Shown here: in pieces, positions 26,355 to 34,058 of the stretch
Position numbering within the stretch: position 1 is the stretch's first letter
Layout: every line of letters begins with the position of its first letter
Assembly: GCF_018343545.2 (NCBI RefSeq)
Contig: NZ_JAGYPE020000001.1
Location: 1-64,000 of the forward strand
Origin: Neobacillus citreus
Lineage (GTDB): Bacteria > Bacillota > Bacilli > Bacillales > Cytobacillaceae
Length of the DNA stretch: 64,000 bases
Direction of reading: 5' to 3'
Notes under the pieces: model-generated
Databases searched by the model: none
What the model was told of the DNA's origin: nothing
Seen by the model: only the letters and a program-made list of their open reading frames with translations
Made by a program: the position numbers and the translations under genes

Positions 26355-27398
26355 TTAGTATCCAACATAAGAAATAATCTCTTGATAAATTTGCGAAAGT
26401 AAGAATTGGCCATCCGCATAACCTGCTTCCAATACAGATTTTGGCATTCCATAAACAACACAGGAATCCTCTGCCTCCACAAAGACATGTCCTAGATATT
26501 TTTTCACCAATGAACATCCTTTGGTACCATCTGCACCCATGCCAGTTAAAATAACCGATAACAGACGATTGGTGAAAATCGGAGCTGCTGAATTAAGCGA
26601 AATATCTATAGATGGCTTGTACAACGTTTTACCTTCAACTTTGTCAAAAATCTTAAATACAACAGAACCATCCGGTTTTTTTTCAAATAGGGTTTGATAG
26701 CCAGAGGGAGCAATATAAATGTTTCCAGCTTTAATTACCTGTCCATCCTTAGCCTCTTGGACAGGAAGCTGACATAGGGAATTAAACCGTTCGGCTAGAG
26801 GCTTTGTAAATCCTGCCGGCATATGCTGAGCAACGACAACTGGTATCGGAAAATTCGCGGAAAAACGCGGCAGAATGGCCTGCAGGGCAGAAGGTCCACC
26901 TGTAGAGCATCCGATAAAAATCAATTCTGTTTGCCGTTGTCTTACCACTCGAACCGCCTTTAATTGTGTCTGTTTTACTGCAACTGGAGGTCGACGTTTC
27001 GCTTCCACAATACTTTTTAAGCGCATGTGAAATTCTTGAATATGTTCCTGTTCAACCCGTGAGCGAATCAAGCTTTCCTTAAGAAAGAAATCTACAGCAC
27101 CAAGCTCCAAGGCTTGAATCGTTTCGGCCGCTCCTTCGCCTGTCCGGGAACTCAACATAACGATTGGCACAGGAGAAGTGTTCATAATTTGTTCCAGCGC
27201 AGCAATTCCATTCATCTCCGGCATTTCGACATCCATTGTGACAAGGTCAGGACGAAGACGGTTAACCTTTTCAATAGCCTCTAAACCGTTTCTAGCGATT
27301 CCCACAACAAAGAATTGAGAGTCCCCCTCAATTAATTGAGAGATAGCCCTCCTCATGAAAGCAGAATCATCAACTACTAATACTCCGTATTTTTTCAT
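26355..27398 (-). CDS. cheB: Chemotaxis methylesterase/deamidase CheB
   Basis: A 347-residue protein. It has an N-terminal receiver domain with phosphoacceptor Asp56 (DLVTMDVEMPEMNG) and a C-terminal methylesterase domain with catalytic Ser (FIGCSTGGPSAL), His (VVAQHMPAGFTKPLAERF) and Asp (ILTGMGADGTKG). Phosphorylated by CheA, it removes receptor methyl groups. Its ATG overlaps the stop codon of cheR copy 2 (ATGA), so the two opposing enzymes are translationally coupled. Confidence 0.96.
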   Translation of the reverse strand: MKKYGVLVVDDSAFMRRAISQLIEGDSQFFVVGIARNGLEAIEKVNRLRPDLVTMDVEMPEMNGIAALEQIMNTSPVPIVMLSSRTGEGAAETIQALELGAVDFFLKESLIRSRVEQEHIQEFHMRLKSIVEAKRRPPVAVKQTQLKAVRVVRQRQTELIFIGCSTGGPSALQAILPRFSANFPIPVVVAQHMPAGFTKPLAERFNSLCQLPVQEAKDGQVIKAGNIYIAPSGYQTLFEKKPDGSVVFKIFDKVEGKTLYKPSIDISLNSAAPIFTNRLLSVILTGMGADGTKGCSLVKKYLGHVFVEAEDSCVVYGMPKSVLEAGYADGQFLLSQIYQEIISYVGY

Positions 27399-28210
27399 CC
27401 TAAATTAGGTTCCTTTCGATAATAAAAAGTCTTTTCCGAATCTACTTTTTGAAATCCCAATGCCATATCCGTAATAGATTCTGCATGACCGAGGAACAAA
27501 TAGCCACCGACGCTTAAATTTCTATGTAAATTTCGAATAACTCTTTTTGTTGTTTCCTGATCAAAATAAATTAATACATTTCGGCAAAAGATTACGTCCA
27601 CCTCGCCGATTTTTGCAGTAAGATCTTCACTTATTAGGTTTACATACTGAAAACGGACCATACTTTGTATTGAGGGCTTGATTTGATATCCTCCCTCTTC
27701 TTTAGAAAAGTATTTTTTTAATAGATTCTCCGGTATTCGGCGAAATGCAAAAGACCCGTTGTGATACCACCCATTTTTTGCTTTTTCCAACACCTTTTTA
27801 TTAATATCAGTTGCAATAATTTCCACGGAACCAGGCAAAAACTTTCCTGTTTCTTGGATTAACATGGCTAGAGTATATGGCTCTTCACCAGTTGAACATG
27901 CAGCACTCCAAATCCTAAGTGGGCGAAAGCTATTTTTGCCTTTCAATTTAGGAAGAATTATGGAACAACATTCGTTTAATTGGTTTTCTTCCCGATAGAA
28001 ATAGGTCTCGTTAATTGTTAAAAGTACTACCAATACATCCCATTCAGCCGGAGTCATTTTCAAATAGCCACAGTATTCCCAATATGAAAGGCCTAATTCG
28101 GCCACTCTCTTTGCAGTTTTATTTTGCAGGGCTTGGAGTTTATCGCTGTAGCGTATTCCACAATACTCATAGATTAATTGACTCAGTTTTACCAGTCCGT
28201 TATCCTGCAT
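27395..28210 (-). CDS. cheR: Chemotaxis protein methyltransferase CheR (copy 2)
   Basis: A 271-residue methyltransferase with the same fold as copy 1 but a different N-terminal domain (LIYEYCGIRYSDKLQ, LLTINETYFYREENQL) and the SAM motif IWSAACSTGEEPYTLAMLIQ, then VIFCRNVLIYFDQETTK. The ATG at 28210 follows AAAGGTG. It is paired with cheB by a 4-base overlap and has a consensus sigma-D promoter at 28420-28446. A cre-like word (28325-28339, one mismatch) falls in its leader. Confidence 0.92.
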   Translation of the reverse strand: MQDNGLVKLSQLIYEYCGIRYSDKLQALQNKTAKRVAELGLSYWEYCGYLKMTPAEWDVLVVLLTINETYFYREENQLNECCSIILPKLKGKNSFRPLRIWSAACSTGEEPYTLAMLIQETGKFLPGSVEIIATDINKKVLEKAKNGWYHNGSFAFRRIPENLLKKYFSKEEGGYQIKPSIQSMVRFQYVNLISEDLTAKIGEVDVIFCRNVLIYFDQETTKRVIRNLHRNLSVGGYLFLGHAESITDMALGFQKVDSEKTFYYRKEPNLG

Positions 28211-28419
28211 GATTATCACCTTTTATAGTATCTCTGCTATACAAAAAGCAGGAACTCTCTTCTTTTTTATATACCATCAATATTTATTTACTGTTTTGAA
28301 TGCCAGGGACTATTTTTCCAGCCTTTGTAAACGTTTAATATATTTAGGACTTTTGGAATGTAGTAACCTGTGTTGTTCTTAAAGAAAGTTGGACATTAGA
28401 AAAATAATATTCCTCTTTT

Positions 28420-28446
28420 TTATCGGCCATTTGTACTATTTGTTTA
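28420..28446 (-). promoter_or_regulatory. Consensus sigma-D promoter of cheR-cheB
   Basis: Minus strand TAAA (28443-28446), 15-base spacer, GCCGATAA (28420-28427), the best sigma-D match in the window. It implies a 200-base leader before cheR. Confidence 0.85.
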
Positions 28447-28482
28447 ATGGGAAATTCTTCTGATTTTCGCTTTATTTCGTCA

Positions 28483-28530
28483 ATAAAAAAAGGCCAATTC
28501 CTATTTTCTAAAAAAAGGAATTAGCCTTTT
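28483..28530 (-). terminator. Terminator of the GNAT gene
   Basis: Stem AAAAGGC-AATTCC/GGAATT-GCCTTTT (28488-28501 and 28517-28530) 13 bases after the stop codon, followed by T-rich sequence on the minus strand. Confidence 0.9.
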
Positions 28531-28542
28531 AAGCAAAGATTT

Positions 28543-29403
28543 TTATAAAAATTTCACCATCTGCACTTGTTCCGTCATCTTATTAAATCCATGGCTCATT
28601 AGGTATGCGATGATTGGACTTGAGATGGAGGCATTAACAGTCATAAAGTTTACGGTTTTTTCAGCTCCCCCACAAATGCTGGCAAAAATAATTTTTAATA
28701 AATCTTTGTTTACTTCAGAAAACAGCTCCAATTGATAGATAACGACTTTTTCTACCTTTCCATGTTCATTCCATATTCTTTTAAACAAGCAATAGCCTAA
28801 AGGGTCATTTCCTGTTCCATAAAAAATTTGTGCTTCGCCGTTTCTGACACTTTGCCATTGGCATTGCCAAGGTACATTTTCTTTATAGAAAGAAAGTGTT
28901 GCCAATTGTTCAGGACGGATGGATTTTACCCAGATGGATGCGGCTAAAACTGACTCGAATTCCTCAGACCCTTTTAAATGAACAAGGGAGTCAACAATCT
29001 CATATCCATATCGTTGATATAAACGAATGGCTCGTTCGTTTTCCTTTATCGCTTCGAGAGTGGCAACCTCCACCCCCTCTTCCGCGTAAATCCTTAAAGT
29101 CTCCTCCATTAAAAGCTTGGAAACTCCTTTTCCACGATATTCCGCGGCTACGCCGGTTCCTCCATTCCAAGCGGTCTTTTTTCCATCAATCAGGCGCACT
29201 CCATTTAAGACAATTGCTACAGGCTGATCACCATCGAAAGCAACAATCGATAGATTCATTGAAAGCCCCTCATTAACCAACCTGGCAAAAAACAGCTCCG
29301 CTGACATTTCCAATTTTACAAAATAGCCTTCAAAACCGCGATTCCAGGCCGTGATAATGTCCGTTATTTGACATTCAGATAATTTTTTAAAAACAATACA
29401 CAT
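28543..29403 (-). CDS. GNAT family N-acetyltransferase
   Basis: A 286-residue protein. The N-terminal half is a GNAT domain with the acetyl-CoA-binding signature VAAEYRGKGVSKLLMEETLR and a following helix (NERAIRLYQRYGYE). The C-terminal half looks like a second, degenerate GNAT unit (FYGTGNDPLGYCLFKRIW). The substrate cannot be told. It is a single gene with its own terminator, at the border between the motility genes and the acyl-CoA genes. It is unrelated by sequence to either set. Confidence 0.85.
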   Translation of the reverse strand: MCIVFKKLSECQITDIITAWNRGFEGYFVKLEMSAELFFARLVNEGLSMNLSIVAFDGDQPVAIVLNGVRLIDGKKTAWNGGTGVAAEYRGKGVSKLLMEETLRIYAEEGVEVATLEAIKENERAIRLYQRYGYEIVDSLVHLKGSEEFESVLAASIWVKSIRPEQLATLSFYKENVPWQCQWQSVRNGEAQIFYGTGNDPLGYCLFKRIWNEHGKVEKVVIYQLELFSEVNKDLLKIIFASICGGAEKTVNFMTVNASISSPIIAYLMSHGFNKMTEQVQMVKFL

Positions 29404-29502
29404 GAGTCGGCCCCCTTAAATAGCGTTGAAGAAAATTAAAATAAAATAGACTAAATAGTTTATTTTAATAAAACCAAAGCCCTCCAGTTTTTACAATCCA
29501 TT

Positions 29503-29548
29503 AGAAAAATAAATCCCATTATGGACGAGAAAAAATCCATAATGGGAT
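29503..29548 (-). terminator. Terminator of the acyl-CoA ligase-R2lox unit
   Basis: Perfect 13-bp stem ATCCCATTATGGA/TCCATAATGGGAT (29513-29525 and 29536-29548) and then TTATTTTTC on the minus strand. It follows the dehydrogenase remnant. Confidence 0.9.
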
Positions 29549-29562
29549 GATTTCAACTAACA

Positions 29563-29763
29563 TTATTTAACCGGCAAAGGCACAACCCTCTGTCCAATTG
29601 CCGCTATTAGTTCCGGCGGCATTGGGAAGTTTAATGCGGCAGGATCCTTCATAACTGCCGGGATTACCATTTGTAGTGCCTCTCCACTAATATTGTATTC
29701 ACTAAAATCAGCCGGCAAGCCAACTTTATGCTGCAGCAACCGAATTTTTTCAATTACTTCAGC
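29563..29763 (-). pseudogene. 3' remnant of an iron-type alcohol dehydrogenase gene
   Basis: A 66-codon open frame on the minus strand ending in TAA at 29563 (with IEKIRLLQHKVGLPADFSEY, then LQMVIPAVMKDPAALNF) resembles the C-terminal helical part of iron-containing alcohol dehydrogenases. It has no start: a stop codon lies directly before it, only a few bases from the R2lox stop. It therefore looks like the tail of a gene whose front was deleted, leaving the original terminator. The family call is by eye and only moderately sure. Confidence 0.5.
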
Positions 29764-29768
29764 TTACT

Positions 29769-30662
29769 TTAAAGTACTCCTATCTCGCTTTCCGTCACTC
29801 TATAAATCTCTTCGATTTTCTTTCCCTTCGCCCTTGCTAAAACTTCCATGCGAACAGCTAGCTGCTTCATGGTGAAATTCATGACATCATCAGGGTTCCC
29901 GCCAAACGAACTGACTTCTTTTCCGTTAATCCCTTCTCGATTAAGTTTGATTGCCAGCGGGGCCAATTCTCCCATCCTTGCGGCAATAAAATCGTAGAGA
30001 TGAGGATGCTCGCAAATTAACCGCTGCAGCAGGAAGGTCCCGTAGCCGATGTGACGGGATTCATCCCGTTTCAAATTGCCGATTCCCTCCATAAGCCCCG
30101 GCATGATTCCGGCTGTTTCTAGAGATTGATAGAAGGAGAAATATCCGGTTTCTGCTAGTACCCCTTCCACAAACATATTGTAAACAACCGATGCCTCAGC
30201 AATGGCTTCCGGCGATTGATCAGTGACAAGACGTTCCATTGCAGTTGGCAGGATTTCATGGAAAATATGCTGATATGTTTCTGAATGAAAATGTGACAAG
30301 TCACCTGTCTCCCCAATCGCATTTAACACCCTGCGGAAAAATTCTGTGTGCTTTGCTTCCTCGTATAAAAATGTTGTTAAAAACATTTCCTCCTCAAGGC
30401 GCCCTTCTTTGGCAATAGCCATGATAAGCGGCAGCAAATCCAATGTTACTGCCTCTTCTCCTGCCTGGAACATGGAAATGAGCCTCAGGATGTCTTCCCT
30501 CTGCACTTCATTCATTGCTTGCCAATCTTTTTGATCTTGGCTGAAATCAATATCTGCTGGATTCCAGATTCCTACCCTCTTCGCCTTTTGGTAAAGACGG
30601 TAAGGAAAGGAATCCTCCATCAGACCACGGCTGCTTGTTGTTAAAATCGTTCTTTTCTCCAT
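29769..30662 (-). CDS. R2-like ligand-binding oxidase (R2lox)
   Basis: A 297-residue ferritin-like protein of the R2lox family, which holds a Mn/Fe cofactor and a long-chain fatty-acid ligand and forms a Val-Tyr crosslink with oxygen. Metal ligands are visible: Glu69 (AGEEAVT), Glu102 and His105 (YEEAKHTEF), Glu166 (FVEGVLAE), Glu201 and His204 (RDESRHIGY). Val72 and Tyr161 stand at the crosslink positions, one residue off Geobacillus numbering in the second half. It differs from ribonucleotide reductase R2 by size and lack of nrdE. It lies 42 bases after an acyl-CoA ligase gene in one operon. Its physiological substrate is unknown. Confidence 0.9.
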   Translation of the reverse strand: MEKRTILTTSSRGLMEDSFPYRLYQKAKRVGIWNPADIDFSQDQKDWQAMNEVQREDILRLISMFQAGEEAVTLDLLPLIMAIAKEGRLEEEMFLTTFLYEEAKHTEFFRRVLNAIGETGDLSHFHSETYQHIFHEILPTAMERLVTDQSPEAIAEASVVYNMFVEGVLAETGYFSFYQSLETAGIMPGLMEGIGNLKRDESRHIGYGTFLLQRLICEHPHLYDFIAARMGELAPLAIKLNREGINGKEVSSFGGNPDDVMNFTMKQLAVRMEVLARAKGKKIEEIYRVTESEIGVL

Positions 30663-30704
30663 AAAAACATTCCCCTCTCATCATTTCCTTTATGTGAAAA
30701 TCTG

Positions 30705-32222
30705 TTAACGAACCACAATATCTGCAGCTGTTTTGCGAAGATGTGTTTTCAGAATCTTTCCAACACCGTTTCTTGGCAGTGAATCTAGGAACACAATCCG
30801 CCGTGGTGTTTTGTTTTTTGCTAAATGGTCTTGGCAAAAACGAATCAATTCTTCCTCTGTTAGTTCTGAACCAGCTTTTTTGACGACACAGGCGACCATC
30901 TCTTCACCCATCCGTTCATCCGGTATGCCGACAACAGCCGCTTCAGCAACCTGCTCATGACCATTTAAAATTTCTTCAACATCGCGAGGATAAAGATTAA
31001 AGCCTCCTCGGATAATCAAATCTTTCTTTCTATCAACTATATAAAGGTAGCCTTCATCATCCTGCCGGGCCATATCTCCCGTGTATAGCCACCCATCTTT
31101 TAACACTTTCCGAGATTCTTCCTCATTTTGATAGTAACCAGGGGTCACATTATCCCCGCGGACAATCAGCTCACCTACTTCGCCACAAGGAACCTCCACA
31201 CCATTTTCGTTGACTATTTTCACTTCAACACCAGGAATCGGAATGCCGACAGAACCTGGCTTAATTTCAATACCCTTGCGATGGGCTGTTACAACCGGTG
31301 CTGCCTCTGACAGGCCGTATCCTTCAAAAACCTTTGCGCCAAACTTTTGCTCAAATGCGTACAGCAGGGCTACTGGAAGCGGCGCAGACCCTGATCCTAT
31401 CGATTCTAGACTGGAGGTATCGTATTGGTCTGCCTCCGGGTAGGATACAAGCGCATAAATCATTGCCGGAACTCCAGAAAACGTTCTCACTTTATGCTTT
31501 TCAATGGCATTAAGTACTTCCTTTACATCAAAGTTAGGAAAAACGACAATAGAACTTCCGGTTAAGTACAACACATTTGAAACCGTCAACCCATATACAT
31601 GGGCAAGCGGAAGGACACCCAGGGTGGTTCCACGCTCGGTTTCATTATGTTTTGCCGAGTTTTCGGCATTCGAATATAAATTTTTATGTGTTAATAAAAC
31701 CCCTTTTGGATTTCCGGTTGTTCCGGATGTATAAAGGATAACAGCTGTGTCCTCGGGCTGGACATCATCATAATAAAGATTGGCATCTTGTACCATCACA
31801 TCATAAATATTTTTTGCTTTTTCATTTGTTGGCTGATCTGCAACAATCAATTCGGGTTTTACAGGCAGCCCTTCTAAGGATTTTTCTACATTTGGAAGAA
31901 CATAGGAGGAAGTAATGACTGCTTTTGCCCCGGAATTAAGGGCAATATAATGAAGCTCTTTAGGATGAAGCGTAAACATGACTGGAACGATGATGGCCCC
32001 CGTACGGGTAATTCCTTGGTAGGCAATGAGGACTTCCGGACAATTTGGCATACAGACCATAACGCGGTCGCCTTTTTCGACACCTAGCTTTTTCAATCCG
32101 TTTGCCAATTGGTCCGCATATTCCTTCGTTTCCACATTCGTAAAGGTCTTTTCTTTGAAGTATAAAAACGGATATTCACCAAATTGGTCAATATTCGTTT
32201 CAAGAAGATCTTTTAACTTCAC
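30705..32222 (-). CDS. Long-chain acyl-CoA ligase (AMP-forming)
   Basis: A 505-residue ANL-family enzyme that activates a carboxylic acid to its CoA thioester through an acyl-adenylate. Motifs: LYTSGTTGNPKGVLLTH (P-loop), YGLSEAAPV, YTGDMARQDDEGYLYIVDRK and the C-terminal Lys in NGVGKILK. The start is GTG at 32222 after AAAGGAGAGG. It leads an operon with R2lox. The promoter region has a sigma-A promoter, a TetR-like palindrome and a perfect cre. The substrate is likely a medium or long-chain fatty acid. Confidence 0.9.
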   Translation of the reverse strand: MKLKDLLETNIDQFGEYPFLYFKEKTFTNVETKEYADQLANGLKKLGVEKGDRVMVCMPNCPEVLIAYQGITRTGAIIVPVMFTLHPKELHYIALNSGAKAVITSSYVLPNVEKSLEGLPVKPELIVADQPTNEKAKNIYDVMVQDANLYYDDVQPEDTAVILYTSGTTGNPKGVLLTHKNLYSNAENSAKHNETERGTTLGVLPLAHVYGLTVSNVLYLTGSSIVVFPNFDVKEVLNAIEKHKVRTFSGVPAMIYALVSYPEADQYDTSSLESIGSGSAPLPVALLYAFEQKFGAKVFEGYGLSEAAPVVTAHRKGIEIKPGSVGIPIPGVEVKIVNENGVEVPCGEVGELIVRGDNVTPGYYQNEEESRKVLKDGWLYTGDMARQDDEGYLYIVDRKKDLIIRGGFNLYPRDVEEILNGHEQVAEAAVVGIPDERMGEEMVACVVKKAGSELTEEELIRFCQDHLAKNKTPRRIVFLDSLPRNGVGKILKTHLRKTAADIVVR

Positions 32223-32277
32223 AAAATCCTCTCCTTTAACTCTTGCATCTATTAAACTATTTAGAATTACTAGCCTT

Positions 32278-32292
32278 TTGAAACCGCTATCA
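32278..32292 (+). promoter_or_regulatory. cre site in the ligase-R2lox leader
   Basis: TTGAAACCGCTATCA fits the CcpA consensus WTGNAANCGNWNNCW at every fixed position. It lies between the predicted transcript start and the ligase start, where it could block elongation. Confidence 0.6.
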
Positions 32293-32336
32293 TTTTAGAA
32301 ATCTTTTTTTAATATAAGGAAAAGGCTCCCCCTTTC

Positions 32337-32354
32337 ATACTAATTAGTTGGTAT
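32337..32354. promoter_or_regulatory. TetR-like operator palindrome
   Basis: ATACTAATTAGTTGGTAT matches its own reverse complement at 14 of 18 positions, in the style of TetR/AcrR fatty-acid regulator operators. It lies just downstream of the -10 at 32368-32373. No regulator gene is in the window. Confidence 0.5.
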
Positions 32355-32367
32355 TTCACTAACAATT

Positions 32368-32396
32368 ACTATAAACAAAATATTCTAAAAATACAA
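32368..32396 (-). promoter_or_regulatory. Sigma-A promoter of the ligase-R2lox operon
   Basis: Minus strand TTGTAT (32391-32396), 17-base spacer, TATAGT (32368-32373). The upstream remainder of the gene-free stretch to 32542 shows nothing else I recognise. Confidence 0.6.
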
Positions 32397-32542
32397 TAAT
32401 TACCGTTTGACAATTTTCTCATTTTTCTACGCTCTAGAAAAATGTATTGCCACTGTCAGATTGTTGAGAAAGGGTATTTTTCTCGGCAATTTTTTATTTT
32501 GACCAAACCTAAATTACCAAACTATTATCCCTGCTAACTGGC

Positions 32543-32676
32543 CTGTTGATTTCCGCTCCGGGCACTCGCTTTCCGCGGGGAGGTCCTGGAGCCTCCTCGG
32601 CGCTTTTGGCGCCTGCGGGGTCTCCAGTGACCTCTATATCCCGCAGGAGTCGAGTGCCCTCCGCTCCAATCAACAG
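32543..32676. repeat. 133-bp palindromic repeat, copy 1
   Basis: Ends CTGTTGATT...AATCAACAG form terminal inverted repeats. The interior is GC-rich, with CTCGCTTTCCGCGGG and CCCGCAGGAGTCGAGTG. It is the inverted counterpart of copy 2 at 32972-33104; similar non-coding palindromes are scattered in many Bacillaceae genomes. Confidence 0.85.
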
Positions 32677-32685
32677 GGAGGCAAA

Positions 32686-32922
32686 TCAACCTAAGTATTG
32701 CAACACACATTTTTCAGCCTTGATAAGTGTTACAATCTTTTTCATATTTTGGCAGGCTGCAGTAAGAAGCGTGTTCTCTTACATTATTCAATCCCCTCAA
32801 CCGGAACAAACGAAAAATATCAATATATTTGTCAATCAAGCAAAGAAGGTGGTCATCTGGAACCAATTCTTCAATAGAAACAAATTCATATTCACTTTGG
32901 CTATTCTCTTTGGCTTAAACAT
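32686..32922 (-). mobile_element. Internally deleted IS1182-family transposase relic
   Basis: The minus strand starts MFKPK, then after a frameshift reads QSEYEFVSIEELVPDDHLL and IDKYIDIF, the IS1182-type transposase N-terminus. It fuses in frame to RLRGLNNVREH and, after another frameshift, to LLTAACQNMKKIVTLIKAEK, the C-terminal end of the same family. The catalytic middle is gone, so it cannot be active. It is flanked closely by two inverted palindromic repeats. Confidence 0.8.
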
Positions 32923-32971
32923 TAAATTCACCACTTATTTTATTTGAGTTAAAGGACTTAATTGAGTACAC

Positions 32972-33104
32972 CTGTTGATTGGCGCGGAAGGCACGAAGAC
33001 TCCTGCGGGAGTACGGGGCAGGGGAGACCCCGCAGGAGCGAAGCGATGAGGAGGCTCCCCGGCACGCCCGCGGAAAGCGAAGTGCCTGGAGCGCCAATCA
33101 ACAG
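32972..33104. repeat. 133-bp palindromic repeat, copy 2
   Basis: CTGTTGATTGGCGC...GCGCCAATCAACAG gives perfect 14-bp terminal inverted repeats. The interior (GACTCCTGCGGGAGTA, CCCGCGGAAAGCGAAGTG) aligns along its length with the reverse complement of copy 1. Confidence 0.88.
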
Positions 33105-33175
33105 ACTTGTTGAAAAGCCTAATATTAATAATGTTATAAAAAATTAACGCGGTGAATGTTAAAGAAAACGAGTAA

Positions 33176-33210
33176 AATAAAAGGCTGTCGGTAGTTTTTC
33201 TCGACAGCCT
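33176..33210 (-). terminator. Terminator of the acyl-CoA dehydrogenase/hydratase operon
   Basis: Stem AGGCTGTCG/CGACAGCCT (33182-33190 and 33202-33210), followed on the minus strand by TTTTATTTTA, 36 bases past the hydratase stop codon. Confidence 0.88.
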
Positions 33211-33245
33211 GACAGTGACAATGTATTGCCACTATTTTTATTGCG

Positions 33246-34058
33246 TTATTTAAAATTTGGCTTTCTCTTTTCCAGGACAGCTTGGACCCCTTCTTGGTAA
33301 TCTTCGAGCTCGGTAACGATCCCCATTGCTGAAGAAATCATATCCAGAGATGAACGTAAATCGATATTTAATCCCTGATACACAGCTCTTTTTGTAAAAC
33401 GCATTACTGTTTGCGGGCCACTCGCTAATTTTTGAACATAGTCTTCCACAAACTCCTCTAGTTTGTCATCTTCCACGACATACGTTACAAGCCCCATATC
33501 TTTTGCCTCTTTGGCAGTTAGGACTTTTCTCGTCCAGAGCAAATCCAAAGCTTGATCTGTCCCAACAAACCTTGGTAAGAACCACGCCGCACCGTCTCCC
33601 GGAACAATTCCAACATTTAAGTAGCTTTCCGAAATTTTGGTGTTTTCGGCAGCAATGCGAATATCACAGGCCAAGGTCATATCAAAGCCTGCTCCAAAGG
33701 CAACACCATGCAGAACCGCAATCACAGGTTTATCAATTTCTTTCACCAGAAGAGGAATTCTTTGTACTCTTTTCCATAAAGAATTTTTTCTGGCTAAAGC
33801 GGTCGAGGAAAAATCTTCAGTCCCATCGCTTTGAAGGAATCCTTCTCCTCTCCCCATCGATTTGATATCCCCGCCCGAGCAAAAGCCGCGTCCATTTCCG
33901 GATATTACAAGTACCCGAATGTCATCGGAATCACGGACGGTCTCTAATGCTTTAATCCAAAGGTCAATCATTTCCGCACTAAAGGCATTTAAACTATCCG
34001 GCCGGTTTAAAATAATTTTGGCGACCCCATTTTCCACATTAAAAATTAGATCCGTCAT
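33246..34058 (-). CDS. Enoyl-CoA hydratase/isomerase family protein
   Basis: A 270-residue crotonase-fold enzyme. The oxyanion-hole segments are seen in ISGNGRGFCSGGDIKSM and in GVAFGAGFDMTLACDIRIAA, with PGDGAAWFLPRFVG after it. It probably hydrates an enoyl-CoA in beta-oxidation. The ATG at 34058 follows AAGGTGGG and overlaps the stop codon of the preceding dehydrogenase (ATGA). It is the third gene of a tightly overlapping operon with two acyl-CoA dehydrogenases. An upstream extension to 34160 has no ribosome site. Confidence 0.88.
   Translation of the reverse strand: MTDLIFNVENGVAKIILNRPDSLNAFSAEMIDLWIKALETVRDSDDIRVLVISGNGRGFCSGGDIKSMGRGEGFLQSDGTEDFSSTALARKNSLWKRVQRIPLLVKEIDKPVIAVLHGVAFGAGFDMTLACDIRIAAENTKISESYLNVGIVPGDGAAWFLPRFVGTDQALDLLWTRKVLTAKEAKDMGLVTYVVEDDKLEEFVEDYVQKLASGPQTVMRFTKRAVYQGLNIDLRSSLDMISSAMGIVTELEDYQEGVQAVLEKRKPNFK

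Noticed and set aside
26264..26488. Small frame at the 3' end of cheB
   Set aside because: It lies out of frame over the cheB end and has no ribosome site.
29769..30662. Ribonucleotide reductase beta subunit (NrdF)
   Set aside because: Length, the LYEEAKHTEF and Val/Tyr pattern, and lack of nrdE/nrdI fit R2lox instead.
32546..32947. Plus-strand frame of 133 codons
   Set aside because: It runs through the palindromic repeat and the antisense of the transposase relic, so it is a shadow.
32543..33104. CRISPR or riboswitch from the repeats
   Set aside because: There are only two copies, each an internal palindrome in opposite orientation with no spacers and no conserved riboswitch core.
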